This document shows positions 1-10,902 of a DNA stretch of 64,000 nt, piece by piece (the stretch's first letter is position 1; each line of letters begins with the position of its first letter). The notes under the pieces were generated by a model. That model was not told where the DNA came from and did no database searches. It saw only the letters and a program-made list of their open reading frames with translations. Source of the DNA: Cristatella mucedo (Eukaryota; Bryozoa; Phylactolaemata; Cristatellidae); NCBI GenBank assembly GCA_009760855.2, contig WPIO01000003.1, forward strand, positions 2,075,001 through 2,139,000, read 5' to 3'. The position numbers were made by a program, and so were the translations under genes.

Positions 1-999
1 AACTAGAGCTCCACACACGCCAACTACGCCTAGCTCGCGCCGGCAAATCCCTATGCCGAGAGCACGTGCTAGCGCGCACACACACGACACAAAAGAAACA
101 CAAAACACAAAAGAAACACAAAACACGAAAGAACACACAAAATGCCAGCTCGGGCGCGATACGACCGTGTTCGGTGGGGTTCCACCGAATCCTCCTAGAG
201 CTGTCTCGTCTTGTTCCGTCCATCGTCGGCGGACAGCCCGCCCTCCTCCCTCGCTTTTAGAGAAACGAGTGCCCGACGGCGTCGAGGCGCAGAGCCGGAC
301 CAGAGACAAAAGACACGAGGCAAAAGACCCAGAGCGAGCGTCGCTCGACTCTTAAATACTTGGCTGAGACAATGGGGCAAGAGCTTAGTGGTATTGGGCC
401 CGGACACCTTGGCCCATTACGGAAAGGAATGACTACCGTTCCCAGGCCACTGGCAGGGCACCTCCGTCCAGCTTGAATGGCGAATGGGTTCCAGACGCTT
501 CTTTCTTGGGAAGAGGGAAGGCGGGGGTTGACAGGCCAGCCAACATCTATCAGCAGCTTCCGCGAGTATCGGACCAATTCTAAAGGCCGAATCGCCGCTG
601 CTCGTCTCCGAGCTTCCTGGCCTGCTCCTAAGCGCTTCCTCTCTAACCGCACTGACGCTCCTCTCTGGCTCACTGCTCCAGGACAAAGGGGCTCTAGCCC
701 GCCGCCGAACAGCTCTTGTTCGCGCTAAAATTCAGCCAAAGCCAGCAGGGCGCTACAAGTCGCATGATTTTCAAGTTCTAGCTATGGACGCAGATGACAC
801 GGATGTGCTAAATGATTTGATGAATTCTGAGCTATAAGGTGTCGAAGGAGGTAGCCATACGAATGGCACATAACCAATACTGAGGTTTGTGGTTCTCTGC
901 ATGGTTCGTATCGCTGGGCTCGCCGGCACACTACCAGTGCAGGCAGACCGGTAGTGCCCGGAGCCACCCCAGGGTCTGACGGCTGGTGGCTGTGGCCTA
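1..999. other. no gene recognised
   Basis: Several short open frames occur on both strands, but none resembles a family I know and none shows splice or coding structure. The only ordered element is the small tandem repeat near position 100. Confidence 0.5.
89..142. repeat. 18-bp A/C-rich tandem repeat, 3 units
   Basis: Three consecutive 18-bp units of the form acaaaagaaacacaaaac. The third unit is slightly diverged. Confidence 0.75.
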
Positions 1000-1295
1000 G
1001 GGACAGGCCGGCGGTCAGCTGCGGTCTGACGGCTGTGGTGTATCCGCAGGCTGGCTTTGTCCTCCCACCAACTCACGGGCTGAGTTGAGGTTGGCAGGGA
1101 GTGGGCGAGGACGGAACGCGCAGACGATGGAGGGCAGTCAAGGGCACGAAGGGCGGTGCGCCTGGCGGCTCTGTGCGTGGGAAGAATGAGCGGAGTCGAG
1201 TGGGAAGAGTAGGGGCCGAAGGGAGCCGTGCGCCGTTCGGCTTCGTGCGTTGTATTAAACTGTTGGTCATCGGCCGGCTCTCTGCTTCGCGGATC
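1000..1295 (+). mobile_element. LTR-like repeat, copy 1
   Basis: The last ~130 bp (from about 1165) match the repeats at 4165-4513 (minus) and 4534-4840 (plus). They share a GTCGAGTGGGA-like block, a block ending in GAGCCGTGCG, a poly(A)-signal-like ATTAAAC/AATAAAC, and a common end near GGCTCTCTGC. The A/T-poor body with a single poly(A)-like signal near one end resembles the R-U5 part of a solo LTR. No internal retroelement coding region is adjacent, so this could equally be another repeat type. Confidence 0.45.
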
Positions 1296-1472
1296 AAGCT
1301 ACAAATACAACGATACATCGACATTTTCCTGGTGGAATCGGCGGAGGAAAGATCAATCCCACAAACCACCAATACTAACTCGAAGAAATTAGTCTCCGCC
1401 TATTTCGCGAGGCCAAGTGCACTGTAAATGGGTCCAGAACCGGAAAAGTTATGCTGATTTAATAGTCTTATC

Positions 1473-1608
1473 TATATAGCGGCAGAAGAGCTATCGAGGC
1501 AATCGCCATCAATAGCAGTGCACAATTAAGGATCGCCCAGTGCAGGACTCGAACCCACGATCCGGATCGCGAGGAAGGGCACCTTACCTCCTGGGCTGAG
1601 ACCTAGGA
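1473..1608 (-). mobile_element. tRNA-derived SINE, tail type A
   Basis: On the minus strand this reads as a tRNA-like head with a good pol III B box (GGGTTCGAGTCCTGC), preceded by an A-box-like stretch, and ends in ...CTTCTGCCGCTATATA. Related copies are at 21283-21420, 36031-36157 and 45929-46075. The repetition and the variable tail argue against a functional tRNA gene. Confidence 0.7.
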
Positions 1609-1714
1609 GCGTAGCAACAACTAAACTTCAGCTTGAGGAGTGTTTTCAAGTTGTTTTGCTGTTGTTCAACGTGCCTCGGTGCATCTTAGCCCCTAATATC
1701 AGTCAAAATAAGTG

Positions 1715-1757
1715 TACACACACACACACACAAACACACACACAAACACGCACACTA
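1715..1757. repeat. (CA)n microsatellite
   Basis: Interrupted CA dinucleotide run (cacacacacacacaaacaca...). Confidence 0.9.
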
Positions 1758-1759
1758 AT

Positions 1760-2211
1760 ACAGATTTCTCTGTTTAATCTTGTTTGTGCTCTCGCCGAGG
1801 CACTCGCCGTGACAGTATACCGTACACTTGGAACTTGAAGCATCCTTTATGCCAAGCGGGTAGTTGACGAAAAATATCGCCGGAGACCCGTTGCAAGAGC
1901 ACGCGACGCGTGACAAGCTCATGCAGCGTTTGCTTGGCTTCGTGCATCTTCCTTAAACTGAGCAGCTGTGCAGCAGTGCAGTTATAAGTTCACACGTGAG
2001 TCCAAAACCATCAGGTGGGGTCGATAGATGGTCGATCGACGCTTGAGCCCCCAGGGCCGCCATAGCTTGGCAGTCACGATACGCACCATCGATAAAACCT
2101 GACCGATCGCCCGTCGTTCTCGATCGTCGTGCGACTTTGGGGCAGGCTCACCAGTTGGGGAGGCACATAAGGAGCCGAATTGGGTCGCATTTCGAGTTAC
2201 CCAACCTTGGG
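1760..2211. other. no feature recognised
   Basis: Unique-looking sequence between a CA run and the 3' end of a LINE copy. No open frame with family similarity. Confidence 0.4.
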
Positions 2212-3727
2212 AATAATAGTATTAATAATGCACTTGATAAAGCACCCTCAGAGAACTCAATCTCTTTCTACCCGCTTTGCATTTGCTGCAAGGGGGAATG
2301 CAATTGAATGGTGAATAATATCATGCTCGATAAACAAACAGCATGAATAACATGGTTAGAGGTGACATGCACAGGGTCAGCATGCAAATGTGGTTAGTGG
2401 CAGCATGCACAGTGTCAGCACGAATAAGCACATCAAGGACGAATCGCAGGGACCCACTAAATGCCGTCATAAATAGGTGTATTTTTAAGTTCTTCCTAAA
2501 TGTGTTCAGGTCAGGGGACGTTCTGACGCAGGTCGGGAGGGAGTTCCAGGCTTTGGGAGCATACGAACTAAATGCACGGTCTCCAATGGATTTGAGGTTT
2601 GTACGAGGTATTTGTAGACTGTTGGATTCCGAAAAGCGGGTGGTACGATGCTTGGCCTGATGGGGTAGTATATCTGAGAGATAGGCCGGAGCCAAAGAAT
2701 GAAGTGACCTAAAAGTGAGCGACCAAACCTTGAAGTCAATCCGTTGCTTGACTGGTAGCCAGTGCGAGGTGTAGTACTGGTAGAACCGACTGGTAGTCGG
2801 CGAGAAGTGGTGTGATGTGGCAACTGCGATGCTCACGATAAATAAGCCTAGCTGCAGAGTTTTGCACCAGCTGCAATCGCCTGATCGCACATGCTGGTAG
2901 GCCAGTAAGCAGTGAGTTGCAGAAGTCGAGACGGGATGTCGCAAATGCACGGTCCAACTTAGATGTGGTATCCTTATCTATACAAGCCCGAATTTGAGCA
3001 ATGTTATGAAGTTGAAAATAGGCAGATTTGACTGTGGAGCTGATATGGTCGTCAAACGAGAGGTCGCTTTGGAACATGACACCTAGATTTCGAGCTGATT
3101 CAACAGGAGATATGCTGGCAGAGCCAATTTTGAGCGTCAGCCTTTCCAATTTCTGAATCACACTGGGTTTGCCCATAACTAGTAAGTTAGTTTTATCATC
3201 GTTTAGTTTTAGAAAATTTTCTGCCATCCATGTGATAATGTCATCAATGCATGCAGCAAGTGAGTTGAGAGAATTTGAGCTGCTCGAAGGCTGGGAGGGA
3301 TCAAAGCAAAGGTACAACTGAGTGCCATCTGCATAGAAGTGAAAGCCTATATTGTGCTTGGCAACCACATCAGCAAGAGGGAGAGTATAAACCGTGAAAA
3401 GAACCGGACCAAGCACGGAGCCCTGAGGTACCCCATATTTCAGAGGTACCTCGGATGATCTTTGTGCATTCACGTCAATACTCTGGAGTCTCCCACCGAA
3501 ATAGGACCTGAACCGTTGCAGAGCAGTGCCAGTGATGGCCACGCGAGATTCGAGGCGCTCTAGAAGAACTGTGTGATCGATGGTATCAAACGCTGACGAA
3601 AGATCGAGCAAAACAAACAGAGACACTCTACCTATGTCTGCATTCCTAAGTAGGTCGTTGTTTACCCTAAGCAACGCTGCCTGTGGAGTGATTAGCACTA
3701 AAGCCAGACTGGAACTTACTAGCAAGG
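2212..3727 (-). mobile_element. CR1/L2-like LINE, copy A (5'-truncated)
   Basis: The minus strand encodes the reverse transcriptase of a non-LTR retrotransposon from the HSTESALL region onward. Recognisable blocks include LLDLSSAFDTIDH, YGVPQGSVLGPVLF, the catalytic-box region FHFYADG and LKLNDDKTNLLVMGKP, then the thumb and C-terminal domain ending WNSLPTCVRTSPDL. The catalytic YADD box reads YADG. A ~30-bp insertion near 2765-2795 shifts the frame, so the C-terminal part lies in another frame. The 3' end carries the family hairpin (AAAGCG...GAGGG...CTTTAT) and an ATT-rich tail at about 2212-2232. The 5' end lies at the same internal point as copies B, C and D. A dead copy. Confidence 0.88.
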
Positions 3728-4164
3728 GGGGTGGGCAGGTGGGCGTCTGTCTTCTGAGTAGACGGTAGAGTAATAAGACGAAACAGTTAACTACTATTTG
3801 ACTTTGGAGAGTGAAAGCAAGCCCAACTTTGTTAATGAAAGGCGAAATTTCTGAGTGGCGATGGATACAAATGAGGTCGAATGGTAAATGAGTCGTCGCA
3901 AACTGACACGACTAACTACCGAGCCAAGGCGAGGGTCATGGTCAAACTGGCCGGGTCCATTCTTCTGCTTGAGGCAGCATTCGGCATGTGCGGCTGTTGC
4001 TTTGCTTGCTTTTACCAGGTCAGGCGCAACCAATTCGCTCGGAGTCATCTGTGCAATTGCTTGAGATTTTTCTCTAAACACGGCTTTTCCAGTGACCAAC
4101 AGCATTGCAATTAGTTTTAGTCTACCGGCATTCCCACGTGGGCACGCTTAGAACATGTCGTTCC
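3728..4164. other. no gene recognised
   Basis: There are open frames of about 100 codons on the minus strand and 77 on the plus strand. Neither resembles a known family, and neither shows supporting signals. Confidence 0.4.
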
Positions 4165-4513
4165 ATTCGCAGAGCAGAGAGCCAGCCGATTAAAAACAGA
4201 ACCAGTTTATTATGCGACGAACAGAGCCGAAGGACGCACGGCTCCCTTCGCCCCCTTCTCCCACTCGACCCTCCTCGACTCGACTGCTGCTGTCTCCTGG
4301 TCGACCCCGATGATTCATCTAGGAGGACCACAGCTGTGAGCTGGCCGACCCTGATGGTGAATCCACCACCTGTTCACCAGTGGGTTACCGGCCTGTGTCC
4401 AGGCTACATCGCAGGCGGACCGTAGCTGTGGGGTGCACCGCCCCTCTCGGTGATGCTCCCAACAGCTGTTCACCAGAGGCTTGTCAGAGGAGCCTGCATA
4501 AATCGAACTACAG
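4165..4513 (-). mobile_element. LTR-like repeat, copy 2 (left arm of inverted pair)
   Basis: On the minus strand it begins near a TATGCAGGCTCCTCTGA block and runs through GGACACAGGCC and ATTCACCATCAGGGTCGGCC. It ends after an AATAAACTGG signal and TCGGCTGGCTCTCTGC. It faces copy 3 head to head. The innermost 10 bp of each arm (cgaactacag at 4504-4513, ctgtagttcg at 4534-4543) are perfectly complementary. Confidence 0.55.
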
Positions 4514-4533
4514 AACACAGCCTTGCTGACTCA

Positions 4534-4840
4534 CTGTAGTTCGTATGTATGTATTTGTGTGTATGTATGTATTGTATGCGGGCTCCTCTGATGAGCCTGT
4601 GATGTGGCGTGGACACAGGCCAGTAACTCGCTGGTGGCCAGATGGAGGATTCACCGTCAGGGTCGGCCGGTGCACAGTTGTGGTCGATGAGTCATAGGAG
4701 TCGACCAGGGGACGGGGGAGTCGTGTGAGAGTAGGGGCTGAGAGGAGCCGTGCGCTCTTGGGCTCCGTGCGTTGGGAATAAACTGTCGGTGTTGGGCATC
4801 GGCTGGCTCTCTGCTGTGCGACCAAACTACGCCCACGAAA
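4534..4840 (+). mobile_element. LTR-like repeat, copy 3 (right arm of inverted pair)
   Basis: Inverted partner of 4165-4513, with the same ordered blocks: GGCTCCTCTGAT, GGACACAGGCC, GGATTCACCGTCAGGGTCGG, AATAAACTGTC, GGCTGGCTCTCTGC. The first ~40 bp after the short palindromic arm are a tgtatgtatgta-rich spacer. No protein coding is seen. Confidence 0.55.
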
Positions 4841-5317
4841 GTTTGCAGGCGGTACATTAAAATCCCATAATCTTGGGGGTTCAATGTATGCTAGTGTGTA
4901 TCTCAACAAAGCCACAAAGACTAAATGTTGGGTGTTCAACAGTAGAGTTTTCTATGGCGAATTCAAAGCCTAAGCGGCTTTCGGTAGCCAACCGACTTCC
5001 TCTCACTCAACAAAGAGAAATTGAGAACCTTAGCAGAGTCAGGAGGGCAGTTGAGGTAGTTCATAGCATGGAAGTAGCAGCTCAGAACGACTAGAAACGA
5101 TGAGCCACAATTGGCAGCAGGAGAGCAAATGCTGTTTCGTAAGAATTATGGATGTGAGCTCGACAGTCTAGGACCTTCAGAGCAAAAGCGCCTGTCAATA
5201 AAAGCCTGCAATCGGAACGGTAAAAGGCTGAGAAACCGATCAATCATAACCATAATTAAAAGAATGCTTATTCGTCAGAAGGATTTCCATATTGTGTTAC
5301 TAAGGGATAGCATAACC

Positions 5318-5319
<2 letters not shown>
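4841..5319. other. no gene recognised
   Basis: Short open frames only, with no family similarity. The stretch leads into the first long GA tract. Confidence 0.4.
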
Positions 5320-5407
<88 letters not shown>

Positions 5408-5435
5408 GGAGGAAGAGAGAAAAAGAGAAAGAGAG
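5320..5435. repeat. (GA)n microsatellite
   Basis: About 80 bp of pure GA, followed by an imperfect purine run (ggaagagagaaaaagag). Open frames through it (Arg-Glu repeats) are artefacts of the dinucleotide. Confidence 0.97.
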
Positions 5436-6045
5436 AACCAGGTGTATGTATCGCTATTTAGTCCAAGAGAGCTGAATCCGAAACATCCTTCGCTAGAGGC
5501 TAACCGCTTACTACGTCTTCGTTAGGAATGACAATAAATTTGGTAAATATCAGTTTACGACCACAATTTCAATTATTTCGATTGGCCGGCAAGCTGCTAG
5601 ACGACGCACATGCCTGCATATAAAACGTATTGGAAAAGCACATAGTCATCTAAATGCAATTACTTGAAAGAGTGCACTGAAAATCTCAAGCACTAATTAG
5701 CGGAAGCAGTTTAAATCGATTACAAAAGAATGCAAAACGGCTAATTAACAGTATCGTCGGCTGTGCTAAGCGTATGCTTACTTTGAGTGCTTTCAGGTTT
5801 CTTCTCAATTACAGTCTGTAGGTCAGCTTTAACACAATGCAGTGTTTAATAAACATTGATGTGGCTAAATGCCAAACTCCTCTTGATGGGGATTTGATTG
5901 GTTTACTTCAAGACCCCAAGCGTGCCACGTATCCTCATCCACCAATGAACGCCACAATCACGATTTGTACTCGGCCGACGCGTTTGCAGGTTCTGTGCTC
6001 AACGACGATAACTAATTTGTGCTGCACTGGATGCGAAAGAAACAG
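5436..6045. other. no gene recognised
   Basis: AT-rich sequence between two GA tracts. An open frame starting at 5837 has no recognisable similarity and runs into the next GA tract, so I do not call it. Confidence 0.4.
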
Positions 6046-6101
6046 ATGGAGAGAGAGACCGACAGATAGAGAGAGAGAGACAAAGAGACAGAGAGACAGA
6101 A

Positions 6102-6146
<45 letters not shown>

Positions 6147-6187
6147 GGGGGAGACAGAGACAGAGGCAGAGATAGAGAAAAAAAGAT

Positions 6188-6272
<85 letters not shown>
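6046..6272. repeat. (GA)n / GACA-interspersed polypurine tract
   Basis: About 225 bp of GA dinucleotides interrupted by GACA, GATA and GAAA steps, ending in ~75 bp of pure GA. Confidence 0.96.
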
Positions 6273-6274
<2 letters not shown>

Positions 6275-7892
6275 GAGCTAGAGAAGAGATAATCAGGAGG
6301 AAGAGGAGACAATCAATCGTTATCGACTGAACCTAAACATTTGCAATCTCCAACTCGCATTCTCATATAGCGTTCCACCAAGTGAGACTAAGCAGAGGAC
6401 AATCGAACAGCGGCAGAGAAGTAAAAGAATCCAAGAGCCTCCTCCTTCAAGAGTTCAACTTGTATAGGCTGTCCATCGAATTCCTCTACGAGCTCAGTCT
6501 GAAGGAATGTCTGCCTGAGTGCCTCGTGCACCGACGATGTGAAGTCAAGCCACTAGTGGTTTCTTAACAACAAACGTATTCAATAACGGATGAGCGGCAG
6601 CCATAGTCAGGCAGAGCCAGTTTGAAATCTTTGGCAAGCACGCGATCGGAACCTGTTTTACTCCCTCCATTTTGAGGCCCTCTGCACTGCTCTATTCTTC
6701 GATTCTCACCGTATTGGCTGCGTTTTTAGACGTTTTCATGCGATAGTTCCAAAACCTCTAAATTCAGCAGTCGATCAGCTCGCTTAAAAGGCGCAAACTA
6801 GTTTCAAAAGATTCTTCTTCAAACATCACCTGTTGCTTTTGCAGTGTTTAGAATGTTCGCTAAGTGATCGTGAAGCGACGTAAACGCTGTTCAGAATCTA
6901 TCCCAGCGTTTACAAAGGAGGGGGCACAGAGCAGTTGGTAACCCGGGTTTTTAGCTTGATTAGAGCGAGTCTGCAGTTCTAGCAGTTAGAGGCAGTCTGC
7001 AAAGCCAAAAGCTTTAAAATGCGCTTGGCTCTCCTCGACTATCGGCCGCTTTCGCTACAGTCGTGCACTATTCGGCGACATAATAACCGACGCCAGAGCT
7101 ACATTAGCAAGTCATTTGATGGCTTTGCCCATAAGTCAAAAGTGCTTGTGCATTTCTCGTGCAGCCGCTTCGTTGTAGCCGAATTCATATATAAATCTAG
7201 TGATTCGCAGATTCTCTGCTACAGTTTCCGAGACTCGATAGGGAGATGTGCACTACGCAGTGCACATGCATTGCACAGAGAATAGTACACAACAGCTTGC
7301 AAGAAAAAAGCAAGCATTCAAATACTGCAGATAACCATCTGCAGCGCCCACCTCTGATCTTGACTAATACTACTTCATGCGCTTGGTGATGCTGCTTCTG
7401 TGGGAGGTTCTCCTTCGTCCGAGGCTTGTTGGAACTATCATTTTCCAGTGACTAAGCTTTGCTGAGCCATGTGCTAAGATGTCAGATATGCTGAGCTGGT
7501 AAATACTCCTTAGTACTTAATATAGGTGACATGTGGGAAGCCAACCTGAGGAAAGTAAAGCCATCAGAGTATCAGTTGCTGACACGAACAGCAAATGCTG
7601 TGCAGAGGCTGGTATCATAGAATAGATCATGGCAATCCAATTGCGCAGCTCCTATTCGTGCTATGATCAACATATTCAAGCACTAATGAGAAAAACGGCT
7701 ACCCAACCTTTTACGCGGGAGGCTGAACATGATCATCAGGTGGCATGCTGTTCCTATTATGACGTACTTTAAGGGAGAGGTCGCACGGTCGTATTGCAGA
7801 AGATAGGCCAAAAAATGCTTAATAACACATAAGCGACGACATGCAAACGCCAAAGGAGACCAACTGAATTCCTATACTATCTTAGAGACCTA
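6273..7892. other. no gene recognised
   Basis: AT-rich intergenic sequence. Small open frames at 6382 and 7019 (61 and 88 codons) show no similarity I can identify and no splice context. Confidence 0.4.
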
Positions 7893-9295
7893 AAATCTAG
7901 CAAGTAAGTTCCAGTCTGGGTTTAGAGCTAATCACAACAGAGTCAGCATTGGTCAAGGTGTATAACGAACTACTCATGAATGCAGACATGGTAAAGTTTC
8001 TCTGCTTGATCTTTCGGCAGCATTTGATACTATTGATCACAAGGCCCTTCTCGAACGTCTCAAATCTTATTTGGGCATTACTAGCACATAACTGCAATGG
8101 TTCCGGTCCTATCTCAGTGGAAGACTCCAAAGTATTGATATGAACTAACAAAAATCATCCGAGGAACAGCTTAAGTTCGGTGTACCTCAGGGCTCTGTGC
8201 TCGGTCTGCTTCTTTTCACAGTTTACACTCTCCATCTTTCCGATGTGATCGCCAAATTTCACTTTTTTGCAGATGACACTCAGTTGTACCTTTGCTTTGA
8301 TCCCTTCCAGCCTTCGACCACCTTGAATTCTCTCAACTCACTTGCTGCATGTATTGATGACATCCGCACATGGATGGCAGCAAATTTTCCTAAACTAAAT
8401 GATGATAAAACTAACTTACTAGTTATGGGCAAACCCCCTGTTTGATTCAGAAATTGGAAAGGCTGACACTCATAATTGGCCCTGCCAGCATATCTCCTGT
8501 TGAATCTGCACGAAATCTATATGTCATGTTCCAAAGCGACTTTTCATTAGACAACCGAATCAGCTCCACAATAAAGCCTGCCTACTTTCAGTTACACAAC
8601 ACTGCCGAAATTAAAGGTTGCTTAGACTTGGATACTAAATCCAAATTGGTCCGCGCATTTGTGACATCCCGTCTCGACTTCTGCAATTCATTGCCTGCCA
8701 GTCTCCCTGCGTGCACAATCAGGCGCTTACAGCTCGTGCAAAACTCTGCAGCTAGGTTCGTCTGTCCGGATCTTCGCACTTGACACATCGAATCACTTCT
8801 CGCTGACTTGCACTGGCTTCAAATCAACCAGCGCATCGACTTCAAGGTTCTGTCACTTACTTTGAGGTCCCTTCATTAATTGGCTCCAGCGTACCTATCA
8901 GAATTACTGCTCCACGAGGTGAAGAAACATTCAACCTGCTGTTCTGACTCGAATCGTATAGCCATACCTCACATGAACTTCGAAACCGTTGGAGACCGTT
9001 TCCTTAGTTTTGAGGCTTCCAGAGCCTGGAACTCACTACCGACGCATGACACGATGTCTCTTTACATGACGCCATTAAAAAGAAGCGTATAACGCACCTG
9101 TTTATTATAGTATTTGTTGGTTCTTTCCGATTGTTCTTCCTATGCATGTACCTGCTTATACTATGCCTGCTGCTTACGAATATTGCCACCAATAATTTGG
9201 TAATGCTTTCTATGTGTCATCTGTAAAGTACCCAGAGAGAGAGAATCAGTTCTCTGAGGATGCTATACAAATGTATTATCGTAATTATTATAAGA
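7893..9295 (+). mobile_element. CR1/L2-like LINE, copy B (degenerate)
   Basis: Plus-strand relic of the same LINE as copy A. It begins at agtaagttccagtctgg, the boundary shared with the other long copies. RT blocks survive in shifted frames: VPQGSVLG at about 8180, FFADDTQLYLCFD at 8260-8310 (catalytic YADD-type box retained) and LNDDKTNLLVMGKP at 8390-8440. The connection-region SRLDFCNSL is at about 8670, and a WNSLP block with the ATT-containing tail follows at 9020-9295. Multiple frameshifts make it non-functional. Confidence 0.82.
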
Positions 9296-9915
9296 TTCTA
9301 CAAAAGCTACTTGTGAGTGTATCAACAATAGAAAAGCCCTAAGAAAAAATGAAAATCACGCTATGGGTTACTAAGTCAATCGCAAAACTCGAATGTATTT
9401 TCCAATAGAGCGGTTAACTTGGATTGTGACCACATTGCGGCTGCGATGCGACTAAGAGGCACTTATAAGTGGCTACTCAGAGATAAAAGTTCATTGAACT
9501 CAGAAAAGCAATAAGCTCTGTTTGAAAAACTGTACTCTCACAAGCTTGAGGGAGAAAAAAGATCGTACCTAGATACCACATCAGTGCTCATCACGTCGTT
9601 CACAGCCATACACAGAGTTTATGCTAGGATATCAAAAAAGATGAAAAAAGATATCGTGAAAATATAATGCACGTAGTCTGCGCAAACAAGATGCTACAAT
9701 GCATAGAGAAAACAAACACGTTATTTGTTCTCCGTGGAAAACCTATTATTCAGGTTATATTTTGGTACAAAGCCAGCACAACAGTGGAATATAGAAAATC
9801 AACAACAGTCTCGAATAAGAATCCAGTGTCTTTCTCAACGTCCGGATGTTGGTCAAGAACGCAGAAATTTCGTTTCACTAATCACCAATACAGAATTGCA
9901 TTGCAGACTACAATA
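9296..9915. other. no gene recognised; downstream flank of the WW gene
   Basis: Region 3' of the stop codon of the minus-strand WW-domain gene, presumably including its 3' UTR. No independent coding evidence. Confidence 0.4.
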
Positions 9916-10226
9916 CTAGTATTGCCATAGCCATAGAAACGTTGGCCAGATAAACGTACGAAGTAGATAACGCGAAGAACGGCATCCCTGAACAAAAGGT
10001 CGAGAAAAGTAGACACTTCGTGCGACCTGTATAATTTTACTCATTAGCCGGCCAAAGAAGGTAGTTGTTTTCCCAGCGATGCTGCTCAGGTTGTACCTCG
10101 TCGGAAGAATGACCGAGCTAGCAGCTGGGCTAGTGCTGTCATTTGTAGGTCTTAAAGTTTCCAGTGACGAAGATGACTCAGCAGGAAGGCTTGCATCCCC
10201 CAGTGCTATTGCAACGTCCTCATAGA
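9916..10226 (-). CDS. WW gene exon 8 (terminal)
   Basis: A 311-nt open stretch after a ctgcag acceptor. The phase-1 join gives V-YEDVAIALGDASLP, and the frame stays open for 102 codons to TAG at 9916-9918. It contains a Ser-rich part, then a basic part, and ends in an aromatic-rich hydrophobic tail (FIWPTFLWLWQY) that could be membrane-associating. A decayed homologous copy lies at 28965-29215, which supports this being a real exon. Confidence 0.68.
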
Positions 10227-10849
10227 CTGCAGGCAGATGAAGAATTGACAGCTATATTACTGGGTGGCAAATATGCAGGCGCAATAAACATAATCTGATC
10301 ATTTTTAAAGCATCAGATTACAGCAACTGACATCATGAGCCAATGGAATTGGGCATGTTGTGAATTAAGGAGCTTGCTGCAGAAATATACAAAACATTTT
10401 GAAAACAATAGAGCTAGTCTTAGTTCTTTAAAAGTATTCCTAAATCACGGGACCTCACTTCTACGATAGTTTAAATTTCTCGATAAATGCTTATCGGAGA
10501 AAAGATATGATTTTTATAGGGTAAGCCACATTAGTTATGATTTACTTTAAGTGGTGGAAAGTTGCTGGATATAGAATAAGTGCTCTTAGGGGTCTATCAA
10601 AACAGACTATTGTTATTCTTTACTATAATTTTTATTGCGGCTTTTATTGTTATCATTATTCATGGAATACCTGGGTGCTTAGATTGAGATCTTTTAGAGG
10701 AAAACATCAGCAGTAAATTCTAGAATTTGATGTCAACATCAGATTACGCATCAAACCTCTGAATTTGACTATTTACGCAAGCAAGTTGTAATTAAGCTTC
10801 AATATCATCCTCGGGTTCAATCTAGGGCTTTTTATTCAATAGCCCTCGC

Positions 10850-10902
<53 letters not shown>

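Noticed and set aside
4578-4625. Hammerhead-ribozyme-like CTGATGAG plus stem
   Set aside because: The stem II-like part is present, but the required GAAA core is replaced by an AGTAAC-type sequence, and the paired copy lacks CTGATGA.
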